Source of the DNA: Chlamydiota bacterium | GTDB taxonomy: Bacteria > Chlamydiota > Chlamydiia > Chlamydiales > Waddliaceae | DNA length: 7,478 nucleotides | Assembly: GCA_011065005.1 (NCBI GenBank) | Contig: JAAKFP010000118.1 | Span: 1 to 7,478, forward strand | Reading direction: 5' to 3' | Shown here: positions 1 through 5,625 of the stretch, piece by piece | How the letters are laid out: each line of letters starts with the position of its first letter | Position numbering within the stretch: the stretch's first letter is position 1 | Made by a program: the position numbers and the translations under genes | Notes under the pieces: generated by a model | Told to the model about the DNA's origin: nothing | What the model saw: the letters and a program-made list of their open reading frames with translations, nothing else | Databases searched by the model: none

Positions 1-737
1 ATGTCGCGGATGACAATGTGGGAGGCCTTCAGGTTATCGACGTGAGTATTGTCACAAATCCCACGCGTGTAGGTTGGTACGATACACCAGGTCTTGCTCT
101 TGGTGTTGCCGTACTTGGCAGCTATGCCTATGTTGCGGATGAAGCTGTGGGAGGTCTTCAGATCCTCGATGTATCTTGCCTCTCAAGTAGTAGTACAACG
201 TCTTCTTCAACCACAATCACAACCACCAGTACGTCTTCAATAAACCAACCCAGCTCCTCCCTTCTAACAAGCTTGAGTCAGTCAAGCGCAAACACTTCTT
301 GGACTTCTTCTTCTGCAAGGTCTTCTATAAATACGTTCTCGACTGAGACTTCAACTGTTTTTAATGACACACTTACTTCTTCAGATATAACTACTTTACC
401 CCTACCGACAGATAGCGCCTCGAATACTCCTCGCCTACTGTGGATTGGCTTAGGTGTTGGTATCGCAGGAGTGATCTGTCTGGGAGCAACGGGCACTACT
501 CTTTTCTATTTGTTGAAAAAGCGGAAACAATCCGCAGATCTAGTAAATGGTAACAGTGGAGATATCATTGCTGGCCATTCAGAAGCTCCAACATTTGAAC
601 TAAAACCCCCTGAAAGTGAGTATCAAAAAGCTTCTGATATTGTTCCTGCTATCGGTGAATACGACAAGACTCCAGATCGTGTAACCTATGAGGATGCATA
701 CCAGAAAACCCCTGATCGTGTTTCAGCTAACACTTGA
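1..737 (+). CDS. LVIVD-repeat surface-type membrane protein, C-terminal part (5' end outside window)
   Basis: The frame is open from base 3, so the start lies outside the window. Two copies of a 43-residue LVIVD-type unit are visible ([15 protein letters not shown] at 3-47, [15 protein letters not shown] at 132-176), offset by exactly 129 bases. Such repeats are predicted to form beta-propellers in extracytoplasmic proteins. A Ser/Thr-rich, mucin-like stalk follows (about 177-434), then one strongly hydrophobic segment (435-515), the stop-transfer signal KKRK, and a polar tail of about 70 residues. The tail carries three related units: [18 protein letters not shown] and AYQKTPDRV. The layout predicts a single-pass protein with the propeller outside the cytoplasm. 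The ligand and function are unknown. The LVIVD call is by pattern recognition; the topology is inferred from hydrophobicity and charge. Confidence 0.85.
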   Translation, partial: VADDNVGGLQVIDVSIVTNPTRVGWYDTPGLALGVAVLGSYAYVADEAVGGLQILDVSCLSSSSTTSSSTTITTTSTSSINQPSSSLLTSLSQSSANTSWTSSSARSSINTFSTETSTVFNDTLTSSDITTLPLPTDSASNTPRLLWIGLGVGIAGVICLGATGTTLFYLLKKRKQSADLVNGNSGDIIAGHSEAPTFELKPPESEYQKASDIVPAIGEYDKTPDRVTYEDAYQKTPDRVSANT

Positions 738-798
738 CCTTGCCAACTCTTCTGCATTTCCGCATCTTCGATCAACAAAAACAGATTACGTATTTCTT

Positions 799-827
799 TT
801 GACAGAAACGGGGAAATATGCTATAGT
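799..827 (+). promoter_or_regulatory. Strong sigma70-type promoter of the leader upstream of brnQ
   Basis: A consensus -35 box TTGACA (799-804) is separated by exactly 17 bases from TATAGT (822-827), which is preceded by an extended -10 TGC. Transcription should start near 833-835. No ATG-initiated gene of ordinary length follows; the transcript would enter the Thr-rich frame and terminator described next. Confidence 0.8.
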
Positions 828-845
828 AGCCTTAATGGTGAAAAA

Positions 846-953
846 CTGAAATTTTTGGGTTTTATGCTTTTTTTAATAGGCTGCACAGTTACAACAACGG
901 CAACAACACAAACGGGGGGAACACCCAAAGCGAGGTGCGGGCCTATGTGTTGA
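846..953 (+). CDS. Candidate 35-codon Thr-rich ORF: attenuator leader peptide or small lipoprotein
   Basis: The frame begins at a CTG codon (846), four bases after GGTGA (837-841), which matches the 3' part of a Shine-Dalgarno sequence. It ends with TGA at 951-953. An in-frame ATG exists at 864 but has weak upstream spacing and would remove the Lys. The product starts MKFLGFMLFLIGC and continues with a stretch holding 8 Thr in 13 residues (885-923), ending in a short Cys-containing tail. Reading one is a leader peptide whose Thr codons sense charged tRNA-Thr, like the Thr-rich leader of the E. coli thr operon. Reading two is a small lipoprotein, since LIGC is an acceptable lipobox after a short hydrophobic signal. 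The non-ATG start is a real weakness. The region could also be untranslated RNA. Confidence 0.4.
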   Translation: MKFLGFMLFLIGCTVTTTATTQTGGTPKARCGPMC

Positions 954-1016
954 AAAAGCACATTAGGATGACGGAATTAACCCGCGACTCACTTTGAGGA
1001 ATGCGGGTTTTTTTTT
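932..1016 (+). promoter_or_regulatory. Candidate transcription attenuator (competing antiterminator and terminator)
   Basis: The strand GAGGTGCGGG (932-941) nearly duplicates the 3' arm of the terminator (GAGGAATGCGGG, 996-1007). It can pair with CCCGCGACTC (981-990), giving eight Watson-Crick pairs, one G-U wobble and one G-A mismatch. That uses the same bases as the 5' arm of the terminator, so the two structures exclude each other. The intervening bases form their own hairpin (CCTATGTG 942-949 with CACATTAGG 959-967, one bulged T). Further upstream, CACC (922-925) can pair with GGTG (934-937), which would disable the antiterminator strand. The ORF stop codon (951-953) lies inside the hairpin. 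A ribosome at the stop would mask 932-941 and favour termination; one stalled at the earlier Thr codons would leave it free and favour read-through into brnQ. Confidence 0.55.
979..1016 (+). terminator. Strong intrinsic terminator before brnQ
   Basis: AACCCGC (979-985) pairs with GCGGGTT (1003-1009). An inner CTCA/TGAG stem (988-991 with 995-998) closes a three-base loop. A run of nine T (1008-1016) follows directly. It ends the transcript begun near 834, giving an RNA of about 180 nucleotides. Confidence 0.85.
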
Positions 1017-1030
1017 GGAAAAATAAAATT

Positions 1031-1193
1031 ATCACGGATTTTCACGGTGGAATTGCGCTCTAATGTTAAGATTTTGATTTACAATGGATTAGAAAAAACC
1101 AAGACATACTCAGCGAGTAGGCGGATTTTTTCTAACCCATTGTAGATCAAAAGATTGGCGTTAGAGTGTAATTAAACCGTGAAAATCAGTGAT
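1031..1193. repeat. 163-bp imperfect palindrome (MITE-like) between terminator and brnQ
   Basis: The left arm (1031-1100) and right arm (1123-1193) are inverted copies with 58 of 70 positions identical and one indel. The outer ends read ATCACGGATTTTCACGG and CCGTGAAAATCAGTGAT. A small hairpin sits at the apex (TACTC 1107-1111 with GAGTA 1115-1119). Six of the 12 substitutions become G-U pairs in plus-strand RNA, so 64 of 70 positions could pair there. No transposase is encoded. The element lies between the terminator and the ribosome binding site of brnQ. It looks like a non-autonomous mobile or REP-like element; origin and mobility are inferred. Confidence 0.8.
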
Positions 1194-1227
1194 TATGATA
1201 AAACACTGCTAAGAAGGAGAATACTCA

Positions 1228-2355
1228 ATGAAAATCGACAAACAATCGTCTGCTTTCATTATTGGAATGGCACTATTTGCTATGTTCTTTGGGTCTGGGA
1301 ACCTCATATACCCCCTGTACCTAGGACAAGTTGCACAAGGGTCATGGCCTGCCGTAATGTTGGGTTTTCTTATCGCCGCAGTGATCGTCCCCTTTCTGGG
1401 AGTCATCGCTATAGTTTTGTATAAAGGTTCTTATTCCAGCTTTTTCAATACCATAGGCCGCCGTGGAGGGTTTTTACTGAGTTCCCTGCTCTTAACCGTT
1501 TGGATTCCTTTTGGCTCTGCTCCACGCTGTATCACTGTCGCCTATGCTAGCATCAATTCCTATTTCAACAACCCTCCCGCTTTATGGATATTCAGCTTAG
1601 TATATGGATTGCTGGTCTTCTATATTATCAAAAGAAAACTTGGCATTCTTGATATCCTCGGGCGCTTTATCACTCCATTGCTGTTAGTCTGCTTGGCGTT
1701 CGTATGTATAAAAGGTTTTATCGAAATGCCACAAATTGCTGCGGGTAGCTTTGAGGAGAATTTTGGTGTTCTTCAAGGTCTTACCGAGGGTTATAATACC
1801 ATGGATTTGATCGCATCGTTTTTCTTTTCAGCATCGGTGATCCATATCCTCAACAAATCTGGTAGCAAGATGTCGAATTCCCTCTCCTTGGTGGTGAGAT
1901 CCTCCATTGTGGGAATGTCTCTTCTGGCTGTCGTATACGTCTGTTTAATCTCGTTGGCAGCACACAATTCGGCAGCACTGGCAGAAGTTCCCAAAGATCA
2001 GCTTCTTCCCTATCTTGCACAAACAATTCTCGGGCCTACATGGTCTTTTGCAGCTATTCTAGCGATCATTCTTGCCTGTTTTTCTACTTCCATCGCTTTG
2101 ATTGTCGCCTACACAGATTTCTTACACGATGAGGTCTTTAAACAAAACCAGCATCCGAATGTCTCCAGTGCAATTGCTCTTGTGGTCACCTTTGTGATGT
2201 CTCTCACCGGTTTGGAAGGGATTACCTTTGTTACCGCTCCGGTCCTCAAGGTGTGCTACCCGATTTTGATTGTTTTAATCCTCTTCAATATTGGAAGAAT
2301 TGTTTTCAAGCGAGAAGGGCGAGAATTGCAGGCTGAGAGGGGAATGAACCATTGA
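1228..2355 (+). CDS. brnQ: Branched-chain amino acid:cation symporter, LIVCS/BrnQ family
   Basis: This inner-membrane carrier is expected to take up branched-chain amino acids with Na+ or H+; the chlamydial BrnQ has also been linked to methionine uptake. The 375-residue product is almost entirely hydrophobic, with roughly ten membrane segments. It shows the N-terminal family signature MFFGSGNLIYP (residues 19-29), EGYNTMD (187-193) and a CFSTSIAL segment in the second half. E. coli BrnQ is longer (about 439 residues), so loops or a terminal helix are shorter, but no frameshift is seen. The ATG is supported by AAGGAG at 1214-1219, eight bases upstream. The gene stands alone. A possible -10 (TATGAT, 1194-1199) has no convincing -35, so transcription may come from the attenuated promoter at 799-827. 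Substrate range cannot be read from sequence; Thr is possible given the leader. Confidence 0.9.
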   Translation: MKIDKQSSAFIIGMALFAMFFGSGNLIYPLYLGQVAQGSWPAVMLGFLIAAVIVPFLGVIAIVLYKGSYSSFFNTIGRRGGFLLSSLLLTVWIPFGSAPRCITVAYASINSYFNNPPALWIFSLVYGLLVFYIIKRKLGILDILGRFITPLLLVCLAFVCIKGFIEMPQIAAGSFEENFGVLQGLTEGYNTMDLIASFFFSASVIHILNKSGSKMSNSLSLVVRSSIVGMSLLAVVYVCLISLAAHNSAALAEVPKDQLLPYLAQTILGPTWSFAAILAIILACFSTSIALIVAYTDFLHDEVFKQNQHPNVSSAIALVVTFVMSLTGLEGITFVTAPVLKVCYPILIVLILFNIGRIVFKREGRELQAERGMNH

Positions 2356-2379
2356 TGGAAACCGTTCAGCTTTACCTAT

Positions 2380-2478
2380 TAACCGCGAAGATCGCGAAGG
2401 AAGCGAAGAACACGCGAAGTTTTTTTTATTAGAATAATCTTCGCGTGTTCTTCGCTTCCTTCGCGATCTTCGCGGTTA
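2380..2478. repeat. Perfect 40-bp inverted repeat with 19-base AT-rich loop
   Basis: The arms 2380-2419 and 2439-2478 are exact reverse complements over all 40 bases. They are built from reiterated CGCGAAG/GCGAAG units (TAACCGCGAAGATCGCGAAG begins the left arm). The loop 2420-2438 starts with eight T. A further outer pair, CGTTCAG (2363-2369) and CTGAACG (2492-2498), frames the element. It sits between the brnQ stop and the prfB promoter and could act as a bidirectional transcription barrier. Complete symmetry suggests recent insertion or ongoing gene conversion. Confidence 0.9.
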
Positions 2479-2503
2479 TATAAGTGGGAGTCTGAACGCT
2501 TAC

Positions 2504-2533
2504 TTGATGAAAATGTTGGAAATCAACGATAAT
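2504..2533 (+). promoter_or_regulatory. Candidate promoter of the prfB-pabB operon
   Basis: TTGATG (2504-2509) and GATAAT (2528-2533) are separated by 18 bases, a fair sigma70 match just downstream of the palindrome. Transcription would begin near 2540, about 30 bases before the prfB start codon. It is the only reasonable promoter I see in this gap. Confidence 0.5.
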
Positions 2534-2572
2534 ACATGCATCAATTCTACTACTTAATTAAGGCGGTGTAAA

Positions 2573-3668
2573 ATGAATGGCGACCAACAACAACGCATAA
2601 AAAATCTCGAAGATAGAATCCTTCACATGTGGAGGTATCTTTGACTTGGCTTCGAAAGAAGCGCGTGTGAAAGAACTCGAAACTACCATGGAAGATCCAG
2701 ACTTTTGGTTGGATTCCGATAAAGCTAAGAAAGTCATCGACGAATGTAAGAAGTTGAAAGTCTGGACTGTTCCCTATCAAGAAATTAAAACGAAATTCGA
2801 AGCGATCAAAGATCTGTTTCCCGATGCAATAGAAGCTGGGGAAGAGGAGTTTCTGCAGGAAATGATTAGCGAGATGGGGCAAATCGAGAGAAATTTGGGC
2901 GACCTAGAAGTGCGCAAAATGCTCTCTGGAGAGCTTGACAGCAAGAATTGCTATCTTAGCATCAATGCCGGAGCAGGAGGAACCGAAGCATGCGATTGGG
3001 TGCAGATGCTCGCTCGCATGTACCAGCGGTGGGGGGTTAAACGGAACTGGAAAGTTGAAACGGTCGACACCGTTCCCGGTGAAGTTGCGGGAATAAAAAA
3101 CATTACCCTAAAGATTGTTGGAGATTTCGCCTTCGGGTATACGAAAGCGGAAAAAGGGGTACACCGCCTCGTACGGATTTCTCCCTTTGACAGTGGTGCA
3201 CGCAGGCATACCAGCTTTGCTTCTGTCGATGTCACCCCCGAAATTACCGATGATATTGACGTAGAAATCAAGCCCGAAGAACTGCGAATTGACACCTTTC
3301 GTGCTTCTGGAGCGGGTGGACAGCATGTTAACGTCACAGATTCTGCAGTACGAATCACCCACATTCCAACGGGGATTGTGGTTTCCTGCCAAGCGGAGAG
3401 GAGTCAGAACCAAAACAAGGAAACCTGCTTTAAAGTGCTGCGTTCCAAGCTATATGAGTTAGAGGTCTTGGAAAGGGAAAGGAAATTGCGGGAGATGGGT
3501 GGAAAAAAGATGGATATTGCCTGGGGAAGCCAAATTCGAAACTATGTTTTCCAGCCATATACCCTTGTGAAAGATACGAGAACTAAAGTAGAATCAGGAA
3601 ATATCCAAGCCGTCATGGACGGAGATATCGATGAATTTGTTTACGCCTATTTAAAAGAGTTTGGGTGA
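2573..3668 (+). CDS. prfB: Peptide chain release factor 2, with programmed +1 frameshift
   Basis: RF2 reads UGA and UAA stop codons and triggers peptide release on the ribosome. The first 23 codons run from ATG 2573 (Shine-Dalgarno AAGGCGGTG at 2560-2568) to CTT 2639-2641, followed by an in-frame TGA. Shifting by +1 (skipping T2642) continues with GAC at 2643 and gives a 364-residue protein, against 365 in E. coli. The junction reads RYL-D-LASKEARVKELE, matching the E. coli RGYLDYDAKKERLEEV region. The stop-codon recognition tripeptide SPF is at residues 203-205 and the catalytic GGQ at 248-250, both intact. Without the frameshift only a 23-residue peptide is made, so the gene should autoregulate by sensing RF2 supply. 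It heads the cluster; the next gene starts five bases after its stop. Confidence 0.96.
2630..2645 (+). promoter_or_regulatory. RF2 programmed frameshift site
   Basis: TGGAGGTATCTTTGAC holds an internal Shine-Dalgarno-like GGAGG (2631-2635), the slippery CTT (2639-2641), the in-frame stop TGA (2642-2644) and the following C. E. coli has AGGGGGTATCTTTGAC at the same spacing. When RF2 is scarce the ribosome pauses at UGA and slips +1 on CUU. Confidence 0.95.
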
Positions 3669-3673
3669 TAACT

Positions 3674-4195
3674 ATGTCTGAAGAAGAAAAGGACGATACG
3701 GAAACGGGTCTCGAGTTCCGTTATACCGAGGTGCTCGACGGAAAACACCTTAAAGAATGGTTGATGGACCCATCGATCAAGCGGTGGTTTCCTATGGCTG
3801 ACGAGGTGGAAATTGATGATGCTGTACACCGGTGGGTAGGTTTTTGCCGGTATAAGTGTAGCCTGACCGCCGTCAAAGATGATGTGCCGTGTGGGGTTGC
3901 TACTCTCTACCTTCAGCCCTATAAGAAGCTCGCCCATCAGTGTGAGTTTGGTATTATTATTGGCAGCTCCTATCGAAATCAGGGAATAGGGAGTGAGCTC
4001 ATGAATCAGCTTATTCACCTTGCCAAAGAACGTTTTGGAATTACTTTGCTCCACCTACAAGTGTATGCAGAAAACCCAGCCACCCGCTTATACGAACGCC
4101 TTGGCTTTAAGGAGTTCGGGCGTCAGAAACTTTGGATTAAAGAGGATGACGGTTCATTTACAGCAAGAATATTTATGGAAAAGGTTTTGGATTAG
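3674..4195 (+). CDS. GNAT-family N-acetyltransferase (chlamydial CT458/YhhY-like position)
   Basis: A 173-residue single-domain GNAT protein, which transfers an acetyl group from acetyl-CoA to an amine of a protein or small molecule. The acetyl-CoA pyrophosphate-binding motif is R101-N-Q-G-I-G106, preceded by the usual beta-strand (CEFGIIIGSSY) and followed by an amphipathic helix. The C-terminal ENPATRLYERLGFKEFG stretch is typical of the family. The N-terminus is acidic (MSEEEKDD). I chose ATG 3674, five bases after the prfB stop, because GGTGAT (3664-3669) lies at good distance. A GTG at 3665 overlapping prfB by four bases is possible and would add three residues. The substrate is unknown. 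Its place between prfB and yebC matches Chlamydia, where the equivalent gene is annotated as an acetyltransferase; a ribosome or translation-factor substrate is only a guess. Confidence 0.88.
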   Translation: MSEEEKDDTETGLEFRYTEVLDGKHLKEWLMDPSIKRWFPMADEVEIDDAVHRWVGFCRYKCSLTAVKDDVPCGVATLYLQPYKKLAHQCEFGIIIGSSYRNQGIGSELMNQLIHLAKERFGITLLHLQVYAENPATRLYERLGFKEFGRQKLWIKEDDGSFTARIFMEKVLD

Positions 4196-4208
4196 GAAAA
4201 CAGAAACT

Positions 4209-4883
4209 ATGCCTCTCTCATCTTTTCAGAAACAACTAGAAGACGACCTACAGAATAGCGTAAAATTCACCATCAATGACAACCGTTCCACGATGTTAAG
4301 CGTTAAGTGGGAACCTCATTGCACAAAAGTGTCCCTGCATAGATTTTTTCTCAATGCACCGGAAAATGTGCTAAACGCCCTTGCCGGATACATTAAACGA
4401 AAAGACCGTAAAATTGCTCCCGCAGTGAAAACTTTTATCGAAGAGAATCTCAACAAACTCGACTATTCTCAGGTTGTTAACCCGGCGAAGCTTCATGTGC
4501 AAGGAGAAACCTACCATCTGAAGCAGTTGCTGGGCGACTTAAATCAGGAATATTTTGACAATACTTTGAAACTGAACATCACCTGGTTTGGAAAAAGAGT
4601 ACAGAGAAACCGCTCTCAGGTAACATTTGGGTTATACCACCGGCCGCTGAAGCTTATCAAAATCAATCGCCTTTTGGATAGCCCAAAATTTCCTCCATAC
4701 CTTGTAACGTATGTGATCTACCACGAAATGTTGCACCACGTATGTCCCTCATATTTCGATGAGAAAGGAAAACATCGAATCCATAACAAGGAATTCAAAA
4801 TGTTGGAGAAAAAGTTCCGTCATTATCATGAAGCAAAACAATGGATAGAACAGAATCGCGAGCGTTTGTTCGCGAGATTTTGA
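4209..4883 (+). CDS. SprT/YgjP-like putative zinc metalloprotease
   Basis: A 224-residue protein with a gluzincin-type active site HEMLH (His172, Glu173, His176) followed by HRIHNKEF (189-196). The latter resembles the H-x-x-E-F third-ligand segment of SprT-like and YgjP-like (M48-related) metalloproteases; His192 or His189 would be the third zinc ligand. The segment before the active site (YLVTYVIY) fits the helix that carries HExxH in these families. The first 120 or so residues are basic and have no signal peptide that I can see, so a cytoplasmic protein is likely. ATG 4209 is 13 bases after the GNAT stop with a modest AGGAAAA upstream. The frame is open further upstream to 4020, but that would bury the start in the acetyltransferase gene. 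Substrate unknown. I do not recall this gene between CT458 and CT457 in C. trachomatis, so it may be a lineage-specific insertion or a loss there. Confidence 0.75.
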   Translation: MPLSSFQKQLEDDLQNSVKFTINDNRSTMLSVKWEPHCTKVSLHRFFLNAPENVLNALAGYIKRKDRKIAPAVKTFIEENLNKLDYSQVVNPAKLHVQGETYHLKQLLGDLNQEYFDNTLKLNITWFGKRVQRNRSQVTFGLYHRPLKLIKINRLLDSPKFPPYLVTYVIYHEMLHHVCPSYFDEKGKHRIHNKEFKMLEKKFRHYHEAKQWIEQNRERLFARF

Positions 4884-4899
4884 GATAAGGTGAAGAACC

Positions 4900-5625
4900 A
4901 TGGCAGGACATAGTAAATGGGCAAATATCAAACATAAGAAGGGAAGAGCTGATGCCAAAAAAGGGAAAATCTTCTCTAGAATCGCAAAAGAGATCATCAG
5001 CGCTGTAAAGGTTGGAGGCTCCGACCCAAAGAGCAATCCCCGTTTGCGTTTGGTACTGCAAAAGGCCAAAGCTGCAAATGTTCCCAACGATATTATCGAT
5101 AGAAACATTAAGAAAGCATCCTCCACGGACCAGGCAGACTATATCGAAATGACCTACGAATTGTATGGCTATGGCGGTGTTGGCATCATCGTAGACATCA
5201 TGACCGACAACAAAAATCGCATGGCATCAGAGATACATATCGCAACAAATAAGCGTGGCGGCACCATCGCCGGCCCCGGTTCTGTTGCCTTTAATTTTGA
5301 CAGGAAGGGCGTGATTCAGATTTCGAGAAAAGATGCCATAGAAGAGGAACTGTTTCAAGTTGCTAGCGAAGTAGGTGCGGAAGATTTTGATCAAACAGAG
5401 GATATGTACGTCATCACCACAGATCCTGCCGAACTCTATAATGTTAAAGATGCGATCAACAAATTGGGATTCAAATGTGATGAGGTTTCCCTAGAAATGG
5501 TTCCAAAAGTCCTCGTTGAGTGTGATGCCGAAGCAATCAAAGCGAACGAGGCATTGATCGAGTGGTTAGAGCAAATCGATGATGTCGATAACGTGTATCA
5601 TAACATGGACCTGCCAGATGAATGA
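4900..5625 (+). CDS. yebC: YebC/PmpR-family translation or transcription regulator
   Basis: This 241-residue protein is full length for the family. It starts with the near-invariant MAGHSKWANIKHKKGRADAK and continues with KIFSRIAKEI, the NPRLRLVLQKAKAANVPNDII helix region, YELYGYGGVGIIVD and NKNRMASEI, then GPGSVAFNFDRKGV. This gives the three-domain YebC layout with an acidic C-terminus. Older work treated members as DNA-binding regulators; more recent work links the family to easing ribosome stalling, for example on proline-rich stretches. That fits its place in a transcript led by RF2. ATG 4900 has AAGGTGA (4887-4893) six bases upstream and is 16 bases after the protease stop. Identification is firm; the molecular role in this organism is not. 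Confidence 0.95.
   Translation: MAGHSKWANIKHKKGRADAKKGKIFSRIAKEIISAVKVGGSDPKSNPRLRLVLQKAKAANVPNDIIDRNIKKASSTDQADYIEMTYELYGYGGVGIIVDIMTDNKNRMASEIHIATNKRGGTIAGPGSVAFNFDRKGVIQISRKDAIEEELFQVASEVGAEDFDQTEDMYVITTDPAELYNVKDAINKLGFKCDEVSLEMVPKVLVECDAEAIKANEALIEWLEQIDDVDNVYHNMDLPDE

Noticed and set aside
835..849. Four-codon frame ATG GTG AAA AAC TGA at the transcript start
   Set aside because: It would be leaderless and too short to interpret. It overlaps the proposed CTG start, so coupling is conceivable but unsupported.
834..1016. 6S RNA, tmRNA, SRP RNA or RNase P RNA
   Set aside because: The length suits 6S RNA, but the two ends do not form the long closing stem with a central bubble, and no SRP, tmRNA or RNase P signature bases are seen.
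834..1016. T-box riboswitch before brnQ
   Set aside because: The conserved T-box sequence with its GGTGGNACCGCG-type element is absent.
1179..1424. Plus-strand frame starting in the 163-bp palindrome and running into brnQ
   Set aside because: It overlaps the start of brnQ in a different frame, has no ribosome binding site and yields a non-family-like peptide.
2951..3413. Two minus-strand open frames within prfB
   Set aside because: They mirror the strongly conserved SPF and GGQ coding region, have no ribosome binding site, and their sequences resemble no family.
4020..4208. Upstream extension of the metalloprotease frame to an ATG at 4020
   Set aside because: The extra 63 codons overlap the acetyltransferase gene in another frame and read as low-complexity shadow sequence. 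ATG 4209 fits the 13-base gap.
5579..5617. Upstream extension of the pabB frame to 5579
   Set aside because: It lies wholly inside yebC, adds residues with no PabB resemblance, and ATG 5618 gives the usual coupled overlap.
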